This document shows positions 8,757 through 18,946 of a stretch of 64,000 nucleotides of DNA, piece by piece. The stretch is from Mesorhizobium sp. B2-1-8 (GTDB lineage: Bacteria; Pseudomonadota; Alphaproteobacteria; Rhizobiales; Rhizobiaceae). How positions within the stretch are numbered: the first letter of the stretch is position 1; each line of letters opens with the position of its first letter. Made by a program: the position numbers and the translations under genes. The notes below the pieces were generated by a model that ran no database searches, was not told the DNA's origin, and was given only the letters and a program-made list of their open reading frames with translations. The stretch spans positions 806,001 through 870,000 of the forward strand of contig NZ_CP083952.1 in assembly GCF_006442545.2 (NCBI RefSeq). The letters are read 5' to 3'.

Positions 8757-9447
8757 TGTCCAGCGGATAGATGGGTAACAGAATGAACCGGATACATAGG
8801 TAACAGTTTTCTCCCCCTAAGATGCGGTTGCCGCAGCGCCAAGCGGTCCGGTTGGCGCGGCGCTGCGGCGAACCAGTTTCATGTGCTTGTCGTCGATGAA
8901 GCCGAGCGGATGGGCGTAGAAACGCATGGCCCACTTGCCGTTCTCGGTCTCCTCAATGGCGATCGGTTCGCCGGCCAACGTGGCCGAGACATAGATCTCT
9001 GTGCCTCGCCATTTGACGGCGCCATTCTGGCGCACGCCGCGCACCGCTGCCTCGGCCGGATAGTCGGGTTCAGGAGCTGTCTTCGGCATCGGCCGGGTCG
9101 AGGGACGGTAGTGCTGCGCCGGGGTGTCCATGCTAAGCGCCTCGTGCGGACGCTCCTCATTGTAGCTGCGCCGAAAGTCCTCGAAAGCCTGGCTCTGGGC
9201 CGCCCTGTCGGCCGCCGGTTCCTTGGCCATCGGCAGCATGGTCAGGTGGAAACGCTCATGACGTCCGTTCTGCTGCGGCTTGCCTGGCTGGATGCGCTCC
9301 AGAGCGATGCCGAGCTTGATGAAGCGCACCGCAAGCGGCGTCAACCCTGTGACGCCGGCCGACGCAAATGGCGGGCCGTTGTCGCTTCGGATGCGATCCG
9401 GCAGACCGTTCTCCTCAAACAGCCGCTCAAACACCGGCCACGCCTCC
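8757..9447 (-). mobile_element. Truncated IS481-type element, copy A (right end only)
   Basis: About 691 bases, nearly identical to the right part of the element at 9448-10761 but inverted. It starts with the same terminal sequence (TGTCCAGCGGATAGATGGGT) and subterminal GGTAACAG motifs, and it ends abruptly where copy B begins. The left end and the 5' part of the transposase gene are missing, so it cannot move on its own. Confidence 0.85.
8817..9447 (-). pseudogene. IS481-type transposase, C-terminal fragment (copy A)
   Basis: Encodes the last 210 or so residues of the transposase, from FERLFEENGLPDR to the C-terminus. It retains the second catalytic aspartate (RSDNGPPF) and the glutamate (NGRHERFH) but lacks the N-terminal helix-turn-helix and the first aspartate. 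The one protein difference from copy B that I noticed is HLTM for HLAM. It is an inactive remnant. Confidence 0.85.
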
Positions 9448-10761
9448 TGTCCGAACCGGATAGATAGGTAACAGAATGGACCGATAGCATGGGTGACAGT
9501 TTTCTTGTCCGCCGGGAGGACCGGCGATGGTTTGGCGAGAGACTGGCATCATGGACGAGCGGCTTCGGTTTGTAGTGGATTGCCTGGCCGGCGAGGAGAC
9601 GATGAGCGCGCTTTGTGGGGCCTACGGCATATCGCGCAAGAGCGGCTACAAATGGCTTGGTCGCTATCGGGAGTTTGGCCCGGAAGGTTTGCATGATCTG
9701 CCGCGGGCGCCGCTCGAGCACGGCCGAGCAACGGCAGCGGAGCTGGTGGATCGGATTTTGGCGGGCTGTGGGGTCCAAAGAAGATCATTGCGCGCCTGAG
9801 ACGCAGCGAGCCCTGCTGCGACTGGCCGGCGGTCTCGACGGCAGGCGAGATCCTGAAGCGGCACGGTCTTGTGGGACGCCGGCGCAGGCGCTGGCGGGCT
9901 GAGGGCAACGGGCCATGGCCGGAGCCTGCGGAGCCGAATGCGGTGTGGACGGCAGACCACAAGGGGTGGTTCCGGACCCGTGACGGATGGCGCTGCGAGC
10001 CGTTGACGGTGATGGATGCATTGAGCCGCTATCTGCTGGGGCTCGAGGCGACGGGCTCGACGGCCGACGAGGAGGCGTGGCCGGTGTTTGAGCGGCTGTT
10101 TGAGGAGAACGGTCTGCCGGATCGCATCCGAAGCGACAACGGCCCGCCATTTGCGTCGGCCGGCGTCACAGGGTTGACGCCGCTTGCGGTGCGCTTCATC
10201 AAGCTCGGCATCGCTCTGGAGCGCATCCAGCCAGGCAAGCCGCAGCAGAACGGACGTCATGAGCGTTTCCACCTGGCCATGCTGCCGATGGCCAAGGAAC
10301 CGGCGGCCGACAGGGCGGCCCAGAGCCAGGCTTTCGAGGACTTTCGGCGCAGCTACAATGAGGAGCGTCCGCACGAGGCGCTTAGCATGGACACCCCGGC
10401 GCAGCACTACCGTCCCTCGACCCGGCCGATGCCGAAGACAGCTCCTGAACCCGACTATCCGGCCGAGGCAGCGGTGCGCGGCGTGCGCCAGAATGGCGCC
10501 GTCAAATGGCGAGGCACAGAGATCTATGTCTCGGCCACGTTGGCCGGCGAACCGATCGCCATTGAGGAGACCGAGAACGGCAAGTGGGCCATGCGTTTCT
10601 ACGCCCATCCGCTCGGCTTCATCGACGACAAGCACATGAAACTGGTTCGCCGCAGCGCCGCGCCAACCGGACCGCTTGGCGCTGCGGCAACCGCATCTTA
10701 GGGGGAGAAAACTGTTACCTATGTATCCGGTTCATTCTGTTACCCATCTATCCGCTGGACA
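9448..10761 (+). mobile_element. IS481-type insertion sequence, copy B
   Basis: A 1,314-bp element bounded by imperfect terminal inverted repeats. The left end reads TGTCCGAACCGGATAGATAG; the right end, on the other strand, reads TGTCCAGCGGATAGATGGGT. Each end carries two tandem copies of a GATA-x-AT-x-GGT-x-ACAG motif, probably transposase sites. It contains one transposase gene, which is frameshifted. Its right border abuts half of a type-1 intergenic repeat. No clear direct target duplication is visible, because the left border joins copy A. Confidence 0.85.
9527..10701 (+). pseudogene. IS481-family DDE transposase, frameshifted (copy B)
   Basis: The start at ATG 9527 follows a GGGAGGA ribosome site. 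The N-terminal frame carries a helix-turn-helix (MSALCGAYGISRKSGYKWL) and stops at 9799. The remainder continues in another frame from about 9769 (WGPKKIIARLRR) to 10701 with the complete DDE triad: D in TADHKGW, D in RSDNGPPF and E in NGRHERFH. The join near 9765 is shifted and also seems a few residues shorter than in relatives, which suggests a small deletion. IS481 transposases are normally one frame, so this copy is probably inactive unless frameshifting occurs. Confidence 0.82.
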
Positions 10762-10785
10762 CGGCAGGACAATGAGGGGCGGCGC
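10762..10785. repeat. Right half of an interrupted type-1 intergenic repeat
   Basis: Reads CGGCAGGACAATGAGGGGCG, matching the right arm of the intact repeat ending at 45280. It completes the half at 8732-8756. Confidence 0.75.
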
Positions 10786-10816
10786 TAACGTCACAATTGG
10801 CAGAACTAACAGAAGC

Positions 10817-11437
10817 TCAGCCTTCCAGCACTTCCTTCGAGGCCACGGTCGAATCGGCATTGAGCTGGTAGATCACAGGCACGCCGGTGCCGAGCTCCAG
10901 CTTGACGATCTCCTCGCCCGACTTGCCGTCCAGCGCCATGATCAGCGCACGCAGCGAATTGCCGTGGGCGGCGACCAGCACCGTGCCGCCGCGCAGCACG
11001 TGCGGCTGCAGGTCGTGCAGGTAGTAGGGCCAGACGCGGGCGCCGGTGTCCTTCAGGCTCTCGCCGCCGGGCGGCGACACGTCATAGGAGCGGCGCCAGA
11101 CATGCACCTGCTCCTCGCCCCATTTCTGGCGTGCGTCGTCCTTGTTGAGACCGGAGAGGTCGCCATAGTCGCGCTCGTTGAGCGCCTGGTCGCGAATGGT
11201 CTTGAGGTCGCTCTGGCCGACCGCGTCGAGAATGTGCTGGCAGGTTTTCTGCGCACGGACCAGCGCCGAGGTGAAGGCGATGTCGAATTTCAGGCCGCGC
11301 GCCTCGAGCTTCTGCCCGGCGGCCTTGGCCTCGGCGTGGCCCTGCTCGGTCAGGTCGACGTCACGCCAGCCGGTGAACAGGTTCTTCAAATTCCATTCGC
11401 TCTGGCCGTGGCGAACGAGCACGAGAGTTCTCGACAT
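10817..11437 (-). CDS. gpmA: 2,3-bisphosphoglycerate-dependent phosphoglycerate mutase
   Basis: A 206-residue cytosolic glycolytic/gluconeogenic enzyme that interconverts 3- and 2-phosphoglycerate through a phosphohistidine. The histidine phosphatase signature [10 protein letters not shown] puts the catalytic histidine at residue 10, and [18 protein letters not shown] and [10 protein letters not shown] (second histidine) follow. The start, ATG 11437, has GGAG six bases upstream; an upstream in-frame start would add 67 unsupported residues. It lies 91 bases downstream of dapB on the same strand with a small type-3 repeat between them, so it may share that operon. Length matches the family. Confidence 0.95.
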   Translation of the reverse strand: MSRTLVLVRHGQSEWNLKNLFTGWRDVDLTEQGHAEAKAAGQKLEARGLKFDIAFTSALVRAQKTCQHILDAVGQSDLKTIRDQALNERDYGDLSGLNKDDARQKWGEEQVHVWRRSYDVSPPGGESLKDTGARVWPYYLHDLQPHVLRGGTVLVAAHGNSLRALIMALDGKSGEEIVKLELGTGVPVIYQLNADSTVASKEVLEG

Positions 11438-11463
11438 TTTTGCTCCTCTGGGGTCTGAGCGTT

Positions 11464-11507
11464 CAAGGAAAGTGTGTAGCGGTTTTCCGTCCGGACTTGC
11501 GTAGGAA
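11464..11507. repeat. Type-3 intergenic repeat, short copy
   Basis: Contains GGAAAGTGTGTAGCGGTTTT followed by CCGTCCGGACTTGCG. It matches, forward or inverted, the elements at 16852 and 37848. It lies between gpmA and dapB. Confidence 0.6.
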
Positions 11508-11528
11508 CGAAGATGGTTCAGGGTCGTT

Positions 11529-12374
11529 TCAGGCAAGCCCGAGCACGTCGCGCATCGAATACAGTCCCGGCTTCCTGCCGCGCGCCCACAGTGCGGCCTT
11601 GACGGCGCCGCGGGCGAAGATGGCGCGGTCCTCGGCATGGTGGGACAGCGTGATGCGCTCGCCGGTGCCGGCCAGGATCACGCTGTGGTCGCCGACGACC
11701 GAGCCGCCGCGCAGGGCGGCGAAGCCGATCGAGCCGGTTTTTCGCACACCCGTATGGCCGTCGCGTGAACGCACTTCGTTGCCGGCCAGTGCGATGCCGC
11801 GCCCGGCGGCGGCGGCTTCGCCGAGCAGAAGCGCCGTGCCCGAAGGCGCGTCGACCTTGTGCCTGTGGTGCATTTCGAGGATCTCGATGTCGAAATCATC
11901 GGCATCGAGCGCGCGCGCCGCCTGCTCGACCAGCACCGCCAGCAGGTTGACGCCGAGGCTCATATTGCCCGACTTGACGATGGTCGCGTGGCGCGCGGCG
12001 GCGGCGATTTTCGCATTGTCGTCGGCCGAACAGCCGGTCGTGCCGATGACATGGACGATGCGCGCCTGCGCCGCGTAGCCGGCGAACTCTACCGTGGAGG
12101 CCGGAGTGGTGAAATCGAGCACGCCATCGGCCCTGGCGAAGACTGGTAAAGGATCGCTGCCGATCGCCACATCGATGCGGCCGACGCCGGCCAGTTCGCC
12201 TGCATCCTTGCCCAGGTGAGGCGAATCCGCGCGCTCGACCGCGCCGATGACGCGGGCGCCCGGAATGGCGTGGATGGCACGGATCAGCGTCTGGCCCATG
12301 CGGCCGGCCGCGCCCACCACCACAAGGCCCATATCGCTGGTCGGCTCGCCCGATGTTGCCGATGTTTCGCTCAT
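11529..12374 (-). CDS. dapB: 4-hydroxy-tetrahydrodipicolinate reductase
   Basis: A 281-residue cytosolic enzyme of the diaminopimelate/lysine pathway that reduces hydroxy-tetrahydrodipicolinate with NAD(P)H. The nucleotide loop is VVGAAGRMG (about 19-27), followed by GTTGC and the catalytic signature [14 protein letters not shown]. The N-terminus is about ten residues longer than usual, and an in-frame ATG at residue 15 (MGLVVVG) is an alternative start. The ATG overlaps the stop of the upstream ABC exporter gene by four bases (ATGA), so it is translated as part of that operon. Confidence 0.95.
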   Translation of the reverse strand: MSETSATSGEPTSDMGLVVVGAAGRMGQTLIRAIHAIPGARVIGAVERADSPHLGKDAGELAGVGRIDVAIGSDPLPVFARADGVLDFTTPASTVEFAGYAAQARIVHVIGTTGCSADDNAKIAAAARHATIVKSGNMSLGVNLLAVLVEQAARALDADDFDIEILEMHHRHKVDAPSGTALLLGEAAAAGRGIALAGNEVRSRDGHTGVRKTGSIGFAALRGGSVVGDHSVILAGTGERITLSHHAEDRAIFARGAVKAALWARGRKPGLYSMRDVLGLA

Positions 12375-14230
12375 GCCGTGCTCCCGGCGACGTTCTGGGT
12401 TTCCAAGTCCTGAACCGAAGTCTCGACCGGCGCGCTGTCGTCGACAAGCCCCAGGCCCTTGACGCCCTGTATCCGGTGGAAACGGGCATAGACGCTGTGC
12501 GGGTCGGCCATCAGCGAGGCGTGCGTACCCTCCTCGACCAGATGGCCCTGTTCCAGCACGATGATGTGGTCGGCATTGACCACGGTCGAGAGGCGGTGCG
12601 CGATGACGATGGTGGTGCGCCCTTCCATGACCTTGGTGAGCGCCTGCTGGACCCGGGCTTCGGCCTCGTTGTCGAGCGCCGATGTCGCCTCGTCGAGCAG
12701 CAGGATCGGCGCCTGACGCACGATGGCGCGGGCGATCGATACGCGCTGGCGCTGGCCGCCGGACAGCGTGGCGCCATTCTCGCCGACCGGCGTGTCATAG
12801 CCTTGCGGCTGCTGGCGGATGAATTCGTCGGCCGCGGCCAGTCGCGCGGCCTGTTCGATCTCGGCATCGGTGGCCGAGGGGCGGCCATAGCGGATGTTGT
12901 CGCGGATGGTGCCTTCGAACAGGTAGGGGGCCTGCGAGACATAGGCGATCGAGCCGCGCAGCGACTGTTTGGTGACCTTCGAGATATCCTGGCCGTCGAT
13001 CGTGATCGTGCCGCTCTCGACGTCGTAGAAGCGCTGCAGCAGCGCCACCAGCGTCGTCTTGCCGGCGCCGGATGCGCCGATGACGGCGGTCATCTTGCCG
13101 GCGGCGGCGACAAAGCTCAGACCCTGCAGGACCGGTGCCTCCTCGACATAACGGAAGGATACGTTGTCGAAGCGCACTTCGCCCGTGGTGAAATGCGCCT
13201 GCGTGGCATCCGGGGCGTCGCCCTGCTTCGGCTCGAGGTCGAGCAGTTCGTAGATCATGCGTGCATTGACCAGCGCCCGCTCCATGCCGACCTGCATGCG
13301 CGCCAGGCGCCGTGCCGGGTCATAGGCCAGGATCAGCGCGGTGATGAAGGAAAAGACCGCGCCCGGCGGCTGCCCGAGAACGAGCGCCCGGTAACCGGAA
13401 TAGGCGATGACGGAGGTGACGGCGAGGCCGGCCAGCATATCGGAAATCGGCGCCAACCGTTCGGAGACGCGGGCAATCTTGTTGGAGCGCTGTTCGGCGT
13501 CGCTGGCAAGCTTGCCGATGCGGCCCGCCAACTCGTCCTCCATGGTGAATGCCTTGACGATGGCGATCCCTTGCGTCGCTTCCTGCACGGCGCCGATCAA
13601 CCGCGAATTGATCAGCACGGATTCGCGGGTTATGCGCCGCACGCGACGGGTGAGGTAGACGACGGCCCAGATCAGCGGCGGCCCGATCAGCAGCGAACTG
13701 AGCGACAGAACCGGATCCTGGTAGACCATGACGCCGAGAAGCCCGATCAGCGTCACGGCGTCGCGGGTGATCGAGGTCAGCGTCAACGACAGCAGGTCGC
13801 GGATGCCGCCGACGTTTTCGTTGACCTGCGCCGCCAGCCGGCCGGAACGTGTGTCGTTGAAGAAGCCGACGCCGAGCTTCATCAGGTGATCGAAGATGCG
13901 CTTCTGGTAGCGCGCCACCAGATTGTTGCCGATCTTGGCCAGCGCCACCGCCTGGCCATAGCCGGCGAAGCCGCGCAGCAGGAAGGCCGCCATGAAGCCG
14001 GCGCAGATCCACACGATCGCGTCGCCACGCCGTTCGTAGAAGATCTGGTTGACCATCGGGGCCATGATCCAGGCCGTGAAGGCGGTCGTGCCCGAAACGA
14101 TCAGCGAACAGGTGATGACCATGACATAGGTCCAGCGATAGTCATGGCTGTTCTCAGCGAGAATGCGGCGCAGCACCGCTGTGACCTCGCCAGGCCGGGC
14201 TTTCAGCTTGTTTGGGTTTTGAAGTGTCAA
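12371..14230 (-). CDS. ABC exporter, fused membrane and ATPase domains (MsbA-like)
   Basis: A half-transporter of about 619 residues that works as a homodimer in the inner membrane. It has six transmembrane segments in the first 330 residues or so and a C-terminal ATPase with Walker [10 protein letters not shown], signature LSGGQRQR, Walker [12 protein letters not shown] and switch IAHRLST. MsbA-type members flip lipid A precursors or export lipids, peptides or drugs; the substrate cannot be read from sequence. The frame is open upstream to 14434, but that would overlap glk. I chose TTG at 14230, which gives a family-typical length, with low certainty about the exact start. Coupled to dapB by ATGA. 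Confidence 0.85.
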   Translation of the reverse strand: MTLQNPNKLKARPGEVTAVLRRILAENSHDYRWTYVMVITCSLIVSGTTAFTAWIMAPMVNQIFYERRGDAIVWICAGFMAAFLLRGFAGYGQAVALAKIGNNLVARYQKRIFDHLMKLGVGFFNDTRSGRLAAQVNENVGGIRDLLSLTLTSITRDAVTLIGLLGVMVYQDPVLSLSSLLIGPPLIWAVVYLTRRVRRITRESVLINSRLIGAVQEATQGIAIVKAFTMEDELAGRIGKLASDAEQRSNKIARVSERLAPISDMLAGLAVTSVIAYSGYRALVLGQPPGAVFSFITALILAYDPARRLARMQVGMERALVNARMIYELLDLEPKQGDAPDATQAHFTTGEVRFDNVSFRYVEEAPVLQGLSFVAAAGKMTAVIGASGAGKTTLVALLQRFYDVESGTITIDGQDISKVTKQSLRGSIAYVSQAPYLFEGTIRDNIRYGRPSATDAEIEQAARLAAADEFIRQQPQGYDTPVGENGATLSGGQRQRVSIARAIVRQAPILLLDEATSALDNEAEARVQQALTKVMEGRTTIVIAHRLSTVVNADHIIVLEQGHLVEEGTHASLMADPHSVYARFHRIQGVKGLGLVDDSAPVETSVQDLETQNVAGSTA

Positions 14231-14309
14231 ATCAGAGGGCTTCGTCGGTTTCCGCTTCCCGGTGGCCGGGCAATTCGGCACCCCTATTAACGCCAAGCAG
14301 CCGGCTTGC

Positions 14310-15356
14310 CTATGCCTTGGGCTGACTAACTTCGTCGCGCCAGCGCCGGCCCGCCGTCTGGACGCCGAACAGTGAGGGGTTCCTGGCATAGGCGGCAAGT
14401 CCGAGGAGCGCCGCCAGCGGATGGGTGATGACATAGACCGGCATGGTGCGCATCAGCGCGCTGTGCGGCGCCTTGTCCTCGAAGGCGGCGCGGAAATTGC
14501 CCTCCTTCAATGCCGGCACGATCTTTTGCGCGATGCCGCCGGTGAGGAACACGCCGCCCCGGCTCATGAACACCAGCGCAAGGTCGCCCGCGGTGCGGCC
14601 GAGGCAGGTGACGAAGGTCTCCAGCGCTTCCTGCGCCACAGGATCGGTCTTGGCCAGCGCCGCAGCGGTGACCTCGGCCGGCGTGGTGAAGGGCGACGGC
14701 TTGCCGTCCGCCTTGGCCACCGCCCGGTAGACGTTGACTAGGCCGCGTCCGCACAGGATCTGCTCACCCGAAATGCGGCCCTCGAGCTTCTCGATATGCG
14801 GAAACACCTCGAAATCGCGCGGCGTGCGCGGGCCGATGTCCATATGGCCGCCTTCGCCGGGCACCGGTATCCAGTCATGCAGCGCATGGACCAGCCCGGC
14901 GACGCCGAGCCCGGTTCCCGGCCCCAGCACGACGCGGCCGGCATTGGGCTCCGGCGTGCCGCCGCCGATCTTTTCCATATGCTCTTCGCCGAGCGCCACG
15001 ACGGCCAGCGCCTGCGCCTCGAAATCGTTGAGCACGACGATGTCGCTCAAGCCGAGACTGGCGAACATCTGCCTAGGCTTGACGACCCACGGGCAGTTGG
15101 TGAGCTCGATCTCGTCGCCGTCGACCGGCCCGGCCACCGCCAGCACCGCCGAATTGGGACGGACCGAGGAGCGGTCGAGCACGGCCGCCTGGATCGCCTC
15201 GTCGATGGTGTTGTAATTGGCGGTCTGGACGATGGTCGGCTCGCCGGCCTCGGAGTTGGCGTCGAGCACGATCGAAAAGCGCGCATTGGTGCCGCCGATA
15301 TCGCCGATCAGGATCGGAAATCGCAGCAAAGTCTCGTCATCGGCTGTGCTTGGCAT
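14310..15356 (-). CDS. glk: Glucokinase
   Basis: A 348-residue cytosolic sugar kinase that phosphorylates glucose with ATP. The N-terminal phosphate loop is [36 protein letters not shown] and [12 protein letters not shown] follow, typical of bacterial group glucokinases, and the C-terminal [13 protein letters not shown] is the adenosine motif. The ATG at 15356 opens just before the phosphate loop. It is upstream of the exporter-dapB-gpmA string, about 80 bases away on the same strand, so a single transcript is possible. Confidence 0.95.
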   Translation of the reverse strand: MPSTADDETLLRFPILIGDIGGTNARFSIVLDANSEAGEPTIVQTANYNTIDEAIQAAVLDRSSVRPNSAVLAVAGPVDGDEIELTNCPWVVKPRQMFASLGLSDIVVLNDFEAQALAVVALGEEHMEKIGGGTPEPNAGRVVLGPGTGLGVAGLVHALHDWIPVPGEGGHMDIGPRTPRDFEVFPHIEKLEGRISGEQILCGRGLVNVYRAVAKADGKPSPFTTPAEVTAAALAKTDPVAQEALETFVTCLGRTAGDLALVFMSRGGVFLTGGIAQKIVPALKEGNFRAAFEDKAPHSALMRTMPVYVITHPLAALLGLAAYARNPSLFGVQTAGRRWRDEVSQPKA

Positions 15357-15492
15357 GCTCTCGTCCGTTCCCCGTCCGGGCTACGTGCCGCTGTTTTCCC
15401 GTTGACTAGCGCATGGCCTTGCAAAGGGAAAGCCGCTTGCTTTCAGTTCCAGGACAATCGCTTCGAATTTGAATCCGATCCTTGCGCCGTCT

Positions 15493-15671
15493 GCGCCGCC
15501 CCTCACCTGCCTGCCGGCATCCTCTCCCCGTATAGTGACGGGGAGAGGGGGCTACCATCGCCGATTTCGCCAATCACCAGTATTGCAAGGAGGACGCGGA
15601 GGTTGCGGCCAGCCCCTTCTCCCCGTCCCTATACGGGGAGAAGTGCCCGGCAGGGCGATGAGGGGCGGCGC
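15493..15671. repeat. Type-1 intergenic palindromic repeat
   Basis: A 179-bp element in the 334-bp gap between glk and mepA. The outer arms GCGCCGCCCCTCACCTGCCT and AGGGCGATGAGGGGCGGCGC are near-complementary, and inner palindromes surround CTCTCCCCGTATAG and CTATACGGGGAGAAG. The centre contains GATTTCGCCAATCAC. Similar copies lie at 20702 and 45102, with an IS-split copy at 8732/10762. The rest of the gap shows no gene. Confidence 0.85.
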
Positions 15672-15690
15672 CGACCTCGGCAATCAATCG

Positions 15691-16776
15691 TCAATTGCCG
15701 GGCCGTGGCCGTGGCACCGGCACGCCGACCTCCGGTGTCGCCATGAAGGCGTTCACAGCGCTTGGCAGGCCGGCCGTGCTGCTGGCCGTCACAGCGGGCA
15801 GCGCCGGCGCTTCGGGTTCGGGCGCCGCCACCGCGATCGGCACCGCGTCGCCATGATAGGTCGCGGCCTCGGCCGAGGCAGGCCCCGGCGCGTCGAGCAC
15901 GGCGCGGCATTCCCTGGGCAGGTTGGCCATCGTCATCAGGTCGCGGGCCTTGGGCGCATCGGGGTTCTTGTTGGGCCGCCACGGCTCTTCGGTGAACCAC
16001 CAGGCCAGCGGCTTGCCGCAGCCGTCGTCATCCGGTGTCGCCTCCTGCGCCTTGCAGTTGGGCGAGCCCGGCTGGCAGCCGATGCGCATGTGGAAATGAT
16101 AGTCGTGGCCCCAGAACGGCCTGATCTTGCGCAGCCAGGAGCGGTCACCCTTGACGGTGTCGCAGAGCTTTTTCTTGATGCCCGGATTGACCAAGATGCG
16201 CTCGACCTGCGGATAGCTCGCCGCGCGCTTCAGCAACGCCGTGTGCTGCGGCGTCCATAGCGCGTCCTTCACCAGATGCGTCTTCTCGTCGACCATCAGC
16301 GTGGCGCTCATGGTCTCGCGCTGCGCCCTGGTCATCGTGCGGTCGGGCATCGGCGTCAGCCAGATGTCGGCGTCCAACCCGATCTGGTGCGACGCATGGC
16401 CGGTCAGCATCGGGCCGCCGCGCGGCTGCGCGATGTCGCCGATCAGCAGACCCGGCCAGCCGTCGGCGACCGCGTCGCGCGACAGTTTCTCGATCAGCGC
16501 GATCAGCGCCGGATGGCCCCAGCGACGGTTGCGCGATGGCCGCATCACCTGCCAGGTCGGGCCATCCATGGGAATGGCGACGCCGCCGGCAAAGCAGCCC
16601 TTGGAATAGAAGCCGAAGGATTGAGGGGCGGTAGCCGTCGGCAGTTTCTCGGCGCCGAACAGGTCTTTTGCCCGTTCCTCGGCCGCTGCCGGTTGTGGGG
16701 CGAGACCGGTCAATGCGAACAGACCAAGCGCGGCGGCGAGCAGTGATTTTTTTCCGAGAGACGTCGCTGTCTTCAT
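15691..16776 (-). CDS. mepA: Penicillin-insensitive murein endopeptidase
   Basis: A 361-residue periplasmic zinc peptidase that cleaves D-alanyl-meso-diaminopimelate crosslinks in peptidoglycan. A signal peptide covers about 1-32 (SLLAAALGLFALTGLAPQPAAA, cut after AAA). Zinc and active-site signatures are GHASHQIGLDADIW and FWGHDYHFHMRIGC. The C-terminal 90 residues are rich in Ala and Pro and look unstructured. A type-3 repeat lies upstream and a type-1 repeat downstream, so it is probably a single-gene unit. Confidence 0.94.
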   Translation of the reverse strand: MKTATSLGKKSLLAAALGLFALTGLAPQPAAAEERAKDLFGAEKLPTATAPQSFGFYSKGCFAGGVAIPMDGPTWQVMRPSRNRRWGHPALIALIEKLSRDAVADGWPGLLIGDIAQPRGGPMLTGHASHQIGLDADIWLTPMPDRTMTRAQRETMSATLMVDEKTHLVKDALWTPQHTALLKRAASYPQVERILVNPGIKKKLCDTVKGDRSWLRKIRPFWGHDYHFHMRIGCQPGSPNCKAQEATPDDDGCGKPLAWWFTEEPWRPNKNPDAPKARDLMTMANLPRECRAVLDAPGPASAEAATYHGDAVPIAVAAPEPEAPALPAVTASSTAGLPSAVNAFMATPEVGVPVPRPRPGN

Positions 16777-16851
16777 GAAACCGGATCCACAAACCCCAAG
16801 CCCGAATCATAGCACGCAACATGCGACGCTTCGATCGCTCTAGCTTTTGGC

Positions 16852-16895
16852 GCAATTCCGGACGGAAAACCGTTTCACACTTTTCCTGGAATTGC
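16852..16895. repeat. Type-3 intergenic repeat, inverted copy
   Basis: Reads GCAATTCCGGACGGAAAACC then GTTTCACACTTTTCCTGGAATTGC. It is the inverse of the left part of the copy at 37848. It ends exactly at the stop of the next gene. Confidence 0.7.
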
Positions 16896-17795
16896 TTATC
16901 CCTTCATCGGACTGCGCGGCGCGCCCTCGCGCCAGTCGCCGCTTGCCCACATATGGTCGAAGGCGGCGCGATAGTCGGGAAAGCGAAACCGATAGCCCGC
17001 CGCCTTGATCGCCGCATTGGCGACCCGCTTGTTCTCGCCATAGAAGGACCGCGCCATGGGCGAAAGTTGCGCGGTCTCGAACGGAATTTCGGGCGGCGGC
17101 TCAACCCCCATCAGCGAAGCGGCATAGGCGACGACATCCTGCGGCGGCGCCGGCTCATCGTCGGTGACATTGAAGATGCCGCCCGTATTGCCGCCGATCA
17201 GATGCCACAGCGCGCCCGATATGTCGTCGCAATGGATGCGGTTGAACACCTGGTCCGGCTTGACCAGGCGTCTGGCCGTGCCGTTTTCCAGGTTGACCAG
17301 CGCGTTGCGGCCCGGACCGTAGATGCCCGACAGCCGCAGGATCGCCACCGGCCGGTCGATGTCCCGGCCGAGTTTCAGCCAGGACTGCTCGGCCTCGACC
17401 CGCATCATCGAGCGCTTCGAAACCGGCCGGCACGCGGCCGTTTCATCGACCCAGGCACCGCCATGATCGCCATAGACGCCGACGGTCGAGAGATAGCCGA
17501 TCCACTTCAGGTCAGGCATCCCCGCGATTGCTTCCCGGGCGGCATTCAGCACGGGATCGCCGGTTTCTTCCGGGGCGATCGAAATCACCAGATGGGTGGT
17601 TTTCTCCAGCGCATCGCCGATGTCGCCCGTCAACCTCCCATCGAACAGCAGTGGGTCGATGCCGGCCTGCCGCAGCGCATCGAATTTTTCTTCAACGCGT
17701 GTCGTGCCGACGATCGTGGCGGCTCCCGTATTGGCGCGGGCAAAGGCCTTACCCGAATAGCCGGCGCCGAAGATGAAGACCTGCTTTTCGCTCAT
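16896..17795 (-). CDS. NAD(P)-dependent epimerase-like protein (YeeZ-type)
   Basis: A 299-residue extended short-chain dehydrogenase/epimerase-family protein. The Rossmann motif [14 protein letters not shown] is at residues 7-20, and [11 protein letters not shown] and [14 protein letters not shown] follow. The usual YxxxK catalytic pair is not obvious, so it may bind nucleotide without classic epimerase chemistry; the E. coli relative YeeZ has no firm function. The start is ATG 17795, chosen because it overlaps the stop of queG by four bases (ATGA) and opens into the Rossmann fold. Confidence 0.8.
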   Translation of the reverse strand: MSEKQVFIFGAGYSGKAFARANTGAATIVGTTRVEEKFDALRQAGIDPLLFDGRLTGDIGDALEKTTHLVISIAPEETGDPVLNAAREAIAGMPDLKWIGYLSTVGVYGDHGGAWVDETAACRPVSKRSMMRVEAEQSWLKLGRDIDRPVAILRLSGIYGPGRNALVNLENGTARRLVKPDQVFNRIHCDDISGALWHLIGGNTGGIFNVTDDEPAPPQDVVAYAASLMGVEPPPEIPFETAQLSPMARSFYGENKRVANAAIKAAGYRFRFPDYRAAFDHMWASGDWREGAPRSPMKG

Positions 17796-18946
17796 GCATG
17801 CGTCCTGTTTGGCCGCGCCAGGCGCCATTCCTCGCGGACGGCGCCATCGCTCTCGCTCTTCAGGCCGTTCGCGGCCCGTTCGGCATATTCGGTTTCCGGC
17901 ACCAGCCGCGCCAGCGCCCATATTGCCGCGCCCCGCACCAGCGGCGAGGCGTCGCCGAGCAGGTCCCGGACGATGCCGGCAAGGGCGGCCTCGCCGGAAT
18001 TGCCGGCGGCGATCAGCACGTTGCGGACAAAGCGGTCGCGACCGATGCGTTTGATCGGCGAGCCGGAGAAGAAGGCGCGGAAGGCCACGTCATTGAGGGC
18101 CAAGAGGTCGGCGAGCGCAGGCTCACGCAATTCGTCGCGCGCGGCGAGCTTGGCTTCGGACGCGGCGCGGGCGAACTTGTTCCACGGGCAAGCGGCGAGG
18201 CAGTCGTCGCAGCCATAGATGCGGTTGCCGATCGCCTCGCGGAATTCATGCGGGATCGGCCCCTTGTTCTCGATGGTGAGATAGGAAATGCAGCGCCGCG
18301 CATCGAGCCTATAGGGGGCTGGGAACGCGTCGGTCGGGCAGGCGTCGAGGCAGGCGCGGCAGGAGCCGCAATGGTCGATCTCGGCGCTATCCGGCGCCAG
18401 TTCGGCCGTGGTGAAAATGGTGCCGAGGAACAGCCAGGAGCCGTGCTCGCGGCTGACCAGATTGGTGTGCTTGCCTTGCCAGCCCAGGCCTGCTGCTTCC
18501 GCCAGCGGCTTTTCCATGACGGGGGCGGTATCGACGAACACCTTCACGTCGCCGCCGGCGCGCGCGACGATCTTGCCGGCGATTTCCTTCAGCCGGCCTT
18601 TCATCACCTCGTGATAGTCGCGGTTTTTCGCGTAGACCGAGATCGCGCCACGGTCGCGCCTTGCCAGCACATCGCGCGGGTCATGGTCCGGCCCATAATT
18701 CATCGCCAGCACTATGATCGAGCGCACGTCGGGCCACAGCGTCGAAGGCTCGCTGCGGCGCTCAATCGTCTCGGCGATCCAGTCCATGGAGCCGTGAAAG
18801 CCGTCGGCGACGAACTCGGCCAACCGTGCCGGCGCCAGCGGAATCGCGTCGGGAGTGGTGACGGCGACGGCATCGAAGCCGGCGCGCCGCGCTTCCGCGT
18901 CGATCAGTGCACGCAGTTTTGCCGCGTCAGAAGTCGAGGTCCGCAT
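17792..18946 (-). CDS. queG: Epoxyqueuosine reductase
   Basis: A 384-residue cobalamin- and iron-sulfur-dependent enzyme that reduces epoxyqueuosine to queuosine in tRNA, the last step of the pathway. A cobalamin-binding reductase fold (about 1-190, with [20 protein letters not shown]) is followed by two 4Fe-4S clusters, [12 protein letters not shown] and [14 protein letters not shown], and a C-terminal HEAT-like region. It sits between the GST gene, overlapped by 20 bases, and the epimerase-like gene (ATGA), giving a three-gene operon. Confidence 0.95.
   Translation of the reverse strand: MRTSTSDAAKLRALIDAEARRAGFDAVAVTTPDAIPLAPARLAEFVADGFHGSMDWIAETIERRSEPSTLWPDVRSIIVLAMNYGPDHDPRDVLARRDRGAISVYAKNRDYHEVMKGRLKEIAGKIVARAGGDVKVFVDTAPVMEKPLAEAAGLGWQGKHTNLVSREHGSWLFLGTIFTTAELAPDSAEIDHCGSCRACLDACPTDAFPAPYRLDARRCISYLTIENKGPIPHEFREAIGNRIYGCDDCLAACPWNKFARAASEAKLAARDELREPALADLLALNDVAFRAFFSGSPIKRIGRDRFVRNVLIAAGNSGEAALAGIVRDLLGDASPLVRGAAIWALARLVPETEYAERAANGLKSESDGAVREEWRLARPNRTHA

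Noticed and set aside
8560..10785. tRNA-anchored genomic island or prophage integrated at tRNA-Leu
   Set aside because: No integrase gene and no partial tRNA copy found as an attachment site on either side.
12353..14290. 645-codon plus-strand frame opposite the ABC exporter
   Set aside because: Antisense of clear Walker A, signature and Walker B motifs; its composition is typical of GC-rich shadow frames.
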